Shown here piece by piece: positions 13,779-15,353 of a stretch of DNA of 15,353 bases (positions are counted from its first letter, which is position 1; every line of letters begins with the position of its first letter). The translations under genes were made by a program, and so were the position numbers. A model generated the notes under the pieces. It had not been told where the DNA came from and made no database searches. It was given only the letters and a program-made list of their open reading frames with translations. Origin of the DNA: Actinobacteria bacterium UBA3028 (lineage in GTDB: Bacteria; Actinomycetota; Actinomycetes; Nanopelagicales; Nanopelagicaceae); assembly GCA_002367715.1 (NCBI GenBank), contig DFDL01000074.1:1-15353 (forward strand), in the 5' to 3' direction.

Positions 13779-14408
13779 ATGAATAGCTCTGGTCTAGAAA
13801 TTCTAGTCATCGATAATCGTGATTCGTTCGTCTTTAATATCGTCCAATATTTGAATGAACTCGGCGCGAAAACCACCGTACTTGGCAACAGAGAATTTGA
13901 AGTGGCAATGGCCAAGAATTTTGCCGGAGTCCTAATCTCGCCTGGACCAGGACGGCCAGAGGAGGCAGGTGCGAGCGCATCATTAGTCGAATTTTGCGCG
14001 GCTCAAAATATTCCAGTACTTGGCATCTGTTTAGGACTTCAAGTTATTGGACTTGCCTTTGGTGCCAGAACTTCAGCTGCGCCAGAACTTATTCATGGGC
14101 GAACCTCAGTAATTAATAACAACAGCAAGAATGTATTTGCCAATTTACCAAATAGTTTTAGCGCGACTAGATATCACTCTCTGGCAATCGAAGCGGATTC
14201 AGTAACAGAAGAGCTAGAAATCTCGGCGACAAGTGAAGATGGGACGATCATGGGCATAGCGCACAAGAAGCTAAAAATCTACGGTGTGCAATTTCATCCC
14301 GAAGCAGTACTTACAGAGTATGGTTATGAACTTCTAGCAAACTGGTTAGAAATCTGTGGAGATACCGGCGCTCGCAAACGTGCTAATGGTTTGTCAGCTC
14401 TTATCTAA
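13779..14408 (+). CDS. pabA: Anthranilate/aminodeoxychorismate synthase glutamine amidotransferase subunit
   Basis: This class I amidotransferase hydrolyses glutamine and feeds ammonia to a chorismate-using partner (TrpE or PabB), for tryptophan or folate. The 209-residue product begins ILVIDNRDSFVFNIVQYL, has the oxyanion strand LISPGPGRPEEAG (52-64), nucleophile Cys84 in GICLGLQVIG, HGRTS at 106-110, the YHSLAIE strand, and His173 and Glu175 in GVQFHPEAVLTE, so the Cys-His-Glu triad is complete. PabA and TrpG cannot be separated by sequence alone, and one protein often serves both. The M. tuberculosis gene at this position is named trpG (Rv0013). No synthase component I gene is nearby. It converges on pknB with a 7-base gap. 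Confidence 0.93.
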   Translation: MNSSGLEILVIDNRDSFVFNIVQYLNELGAKTTVLGNREFEVAMAKNFAGVLISPGPGRPEEAGASASLVEFCAAQNIPVLGICLGLQVIGLAFGARTSAAPELIHGRTSVINNNSKNVFANLPNSFSATRYHSLAIEADSVTEELEISATSEDGTIMGIAHKKLKIYGVQFHPEAVLTEYGYELLANWLEICGDTGARKRANGLSALI

Positions 14409-14415
14409 ACAAACA

Positions 14416-15353
14416 TTAAGGCGCCCTATTAACTGTGATTGTTACATCTGAACCAATAATCTGAGTTGTTCCAGCGCTCGGTGCCTGCGCAAGGACAACA
14501 CCAAGTTCTACAGTCTCATCGTATGCAATTATCTCGCGAACCAAGAAGCCGGCCTGAGTCAAAATAGTCTGGGCCTCTATGCCAGATAAATTAATTAAAC
14601 TCGGAATCTTTAAACTACCGCTTGCAATTTCTAAGAGAACACCGCCGCCAGCTTTGATTATTGAACCAGCATCTGGAGTAATTTTTAGAACTATGCCGGT
14701 TCTTGAATTTGAATCAACCGGAACGATTTTAGTGATCAATAAACCAGCTGCAGATAGGGCGCTTCGGGCCTCTTCAAGACTTAGCCCAACTATCGTCGTT
14801 GGCACAGTCGTATCACCAGGGCCATCAGAAATAGTTAAAGTAATACTGCTTCCCTTTGGAGCGCGTGATGCAGCAAGTGGTAGCTGAGATGAGACTCGAT
14901 TCAGGGGAATTCTTGAATCTTGCGCCCGCTGCAAATTAATTGTGTAACCCTTCAATAATTCTTCGGCAGCACTTTGAGTAAGGCCAACGACATTTGGGAT
15001 CTGCATAGATTGGACCGGGGCCTGAGAATTAAAAGAGGTAAGCCCAAGTAAAATTATCGTTATTAGCGCGGCAACTGCCCCACCCAAAACCAAATAATTT
15101 CGCCGCGGAATAATCCGGCGAATCTTTGTTGTCACATCTATCCCACGCATCGCTCTTCTAATATCGGCCAACATAAGTTCTGCGCTCTGATATCTATCGT
15201 TAGCGCTCTTAGCCATTGCCACCGTAATAATCTTGTCAATATTCTCATCCAAATTAGGATTTATCGACGTCGGTAGTTCGAATTCTGTTGATACATGTTG
15301 GTAGGCAATCGCCACAGGTGTATCGCCAGTAAAGGGTGGCTGGCCCGTAACTA
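14416..15353 (-). CDS. pknB: PknB-type Ser/Thr protein kinase with PASTA domains, C-terminal part
   Basis: PknB senses peptidoglycan or lipid II outside the cell and phosphorylates cell-division and wall-synthesis proteins inside. The frame is open to the window edge, so the gene starts beyond it; 311 residues are visible. The first part, VTGQPPFTGDTPVAIAYQHV, is the end of the kinase C-lobe, followed by juxtamembrane residues, and one membrane segment at about 85-107. Three PASTA repeats follow at roughly 116-177, 180-245 and 247-309; the second opens VPTTIVGLSLEEARSAL, close to the consensus. M. tuberculosis PknB has four. The ATP-binding and catalytic motifs lie outside. The convergent arrangement with pabA and proximity of crgA match Rv0011c-Rv0014c, supporting PknB over other PASTA kinases. 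Confidence 0.93.
   Translation of the reverse strand, partial: VTGQPPFTGDTPVAIAYQHVSTEFELPTSINPNLDENIDKIITVAMAKSANDRYQSAELMLADIRRAMRGIDVTTKIRRIIPRRNYLVLGGAVAALITIILLGLTSFNSQAPVQSMQIPNVVGLTQSAAEELLKGYTINLQRAQDSRIPLNRVSSQLPLAASRAPKGSSITLTISDGPGDTTVPTTIVGLSLEEARSALSAAGLLITKIVPVDSNSRTGIVLKITPDAGSIIKAGGGVLLEIASGSLKIPSLINLSGIEAQTILTQAGFLVREIIAYDETVELGVVLAQAPSAGTTQIIGSDVTITVNRAP

Overview
The window looks like chromosome from a small-genome, low-GC actinobacterium. GC is roughly mid-40s percent by eye. Streamlined freshwater Nanopelagicales (acI: Planktophila/Nanopelagicus types) are the best guess, but this is inferred from gene content, gene order and compaction, not from a marker search. Two gene blocks support it. 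One is DUF5318-ponA-rpsF-ssb-rpsR-rplI-dnaB, equivalent to Mycobacterium tuberculosis Rv0049 to Rv0058. The other is crgA-pabA/trpG-pknB, equivalent to Rv0011c to Rv0014c. Both lie near the replication origin in mycobacteria; here only about 8 kb separates them. CrgA and a PASTA-bearing PknB are actinobacterial signatures.

Layout, left to right. At 1-4005 (+) are the tail of a DUF5318 protein, a bifunctional class A penicillin-binding protein, then rpsF-ssb-rpsR-rplI behind a folded leader. A strong intrinsic terminator follows at 4026-4066. The 331-base gap 4006-4336 then holds an AT-rich segment and a tandem array of DnaA-box-like 9-mers spaced by 11 bp, followed by dnaB (+). At 5749-9010 (-) lie an acyl-CoA dehydrogenase (FadE5 type), an EamA-type permease and a beta-carbonic anhydrase, read in that order. 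At 9073-11153 (+) come dcd (probably bifunctional dCTP deaminase/dUTPase), then lemA and an M48 membrane protease preceded by a perfect 9-bp inverted repeat. At 11150-13372 (-) is a response regulator/histidine kinase pair. At 13494-15353 are crgA (-), pabA/trpG (+) and the C-terminal part of pknB (-).

The genes are housekeeping: cell-wall synthesis and its kinase control (PonA, CrgA, PknB), replication (Ssb, DnaB), translation (S6, S18, L9), nucleotide balance (Dcd), one-carbon/acyl metabolism, and envelope proteolysis and sensing (LemA, M48, two-component pair). I see no mobile element, CRISPR array, tRNA or rRNA, and no clear novel multi-gene system.

The interesting signals are regulatory. 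They are the phased DnaA-box-like array before dnaB with a second small cluster near 13440-13468; a recurrent promoter layout (a -10-like hexamer exactly 6 nt before the start codon) pointing to leaderless mRNAs; a structured rpsF leader that may be the S6:S18 autoregulatory site; a dyad in front of lemA; a palindrome inside the fadE5-like promoter; and two convergent gene pairs whose stop codons share a single TTAA.
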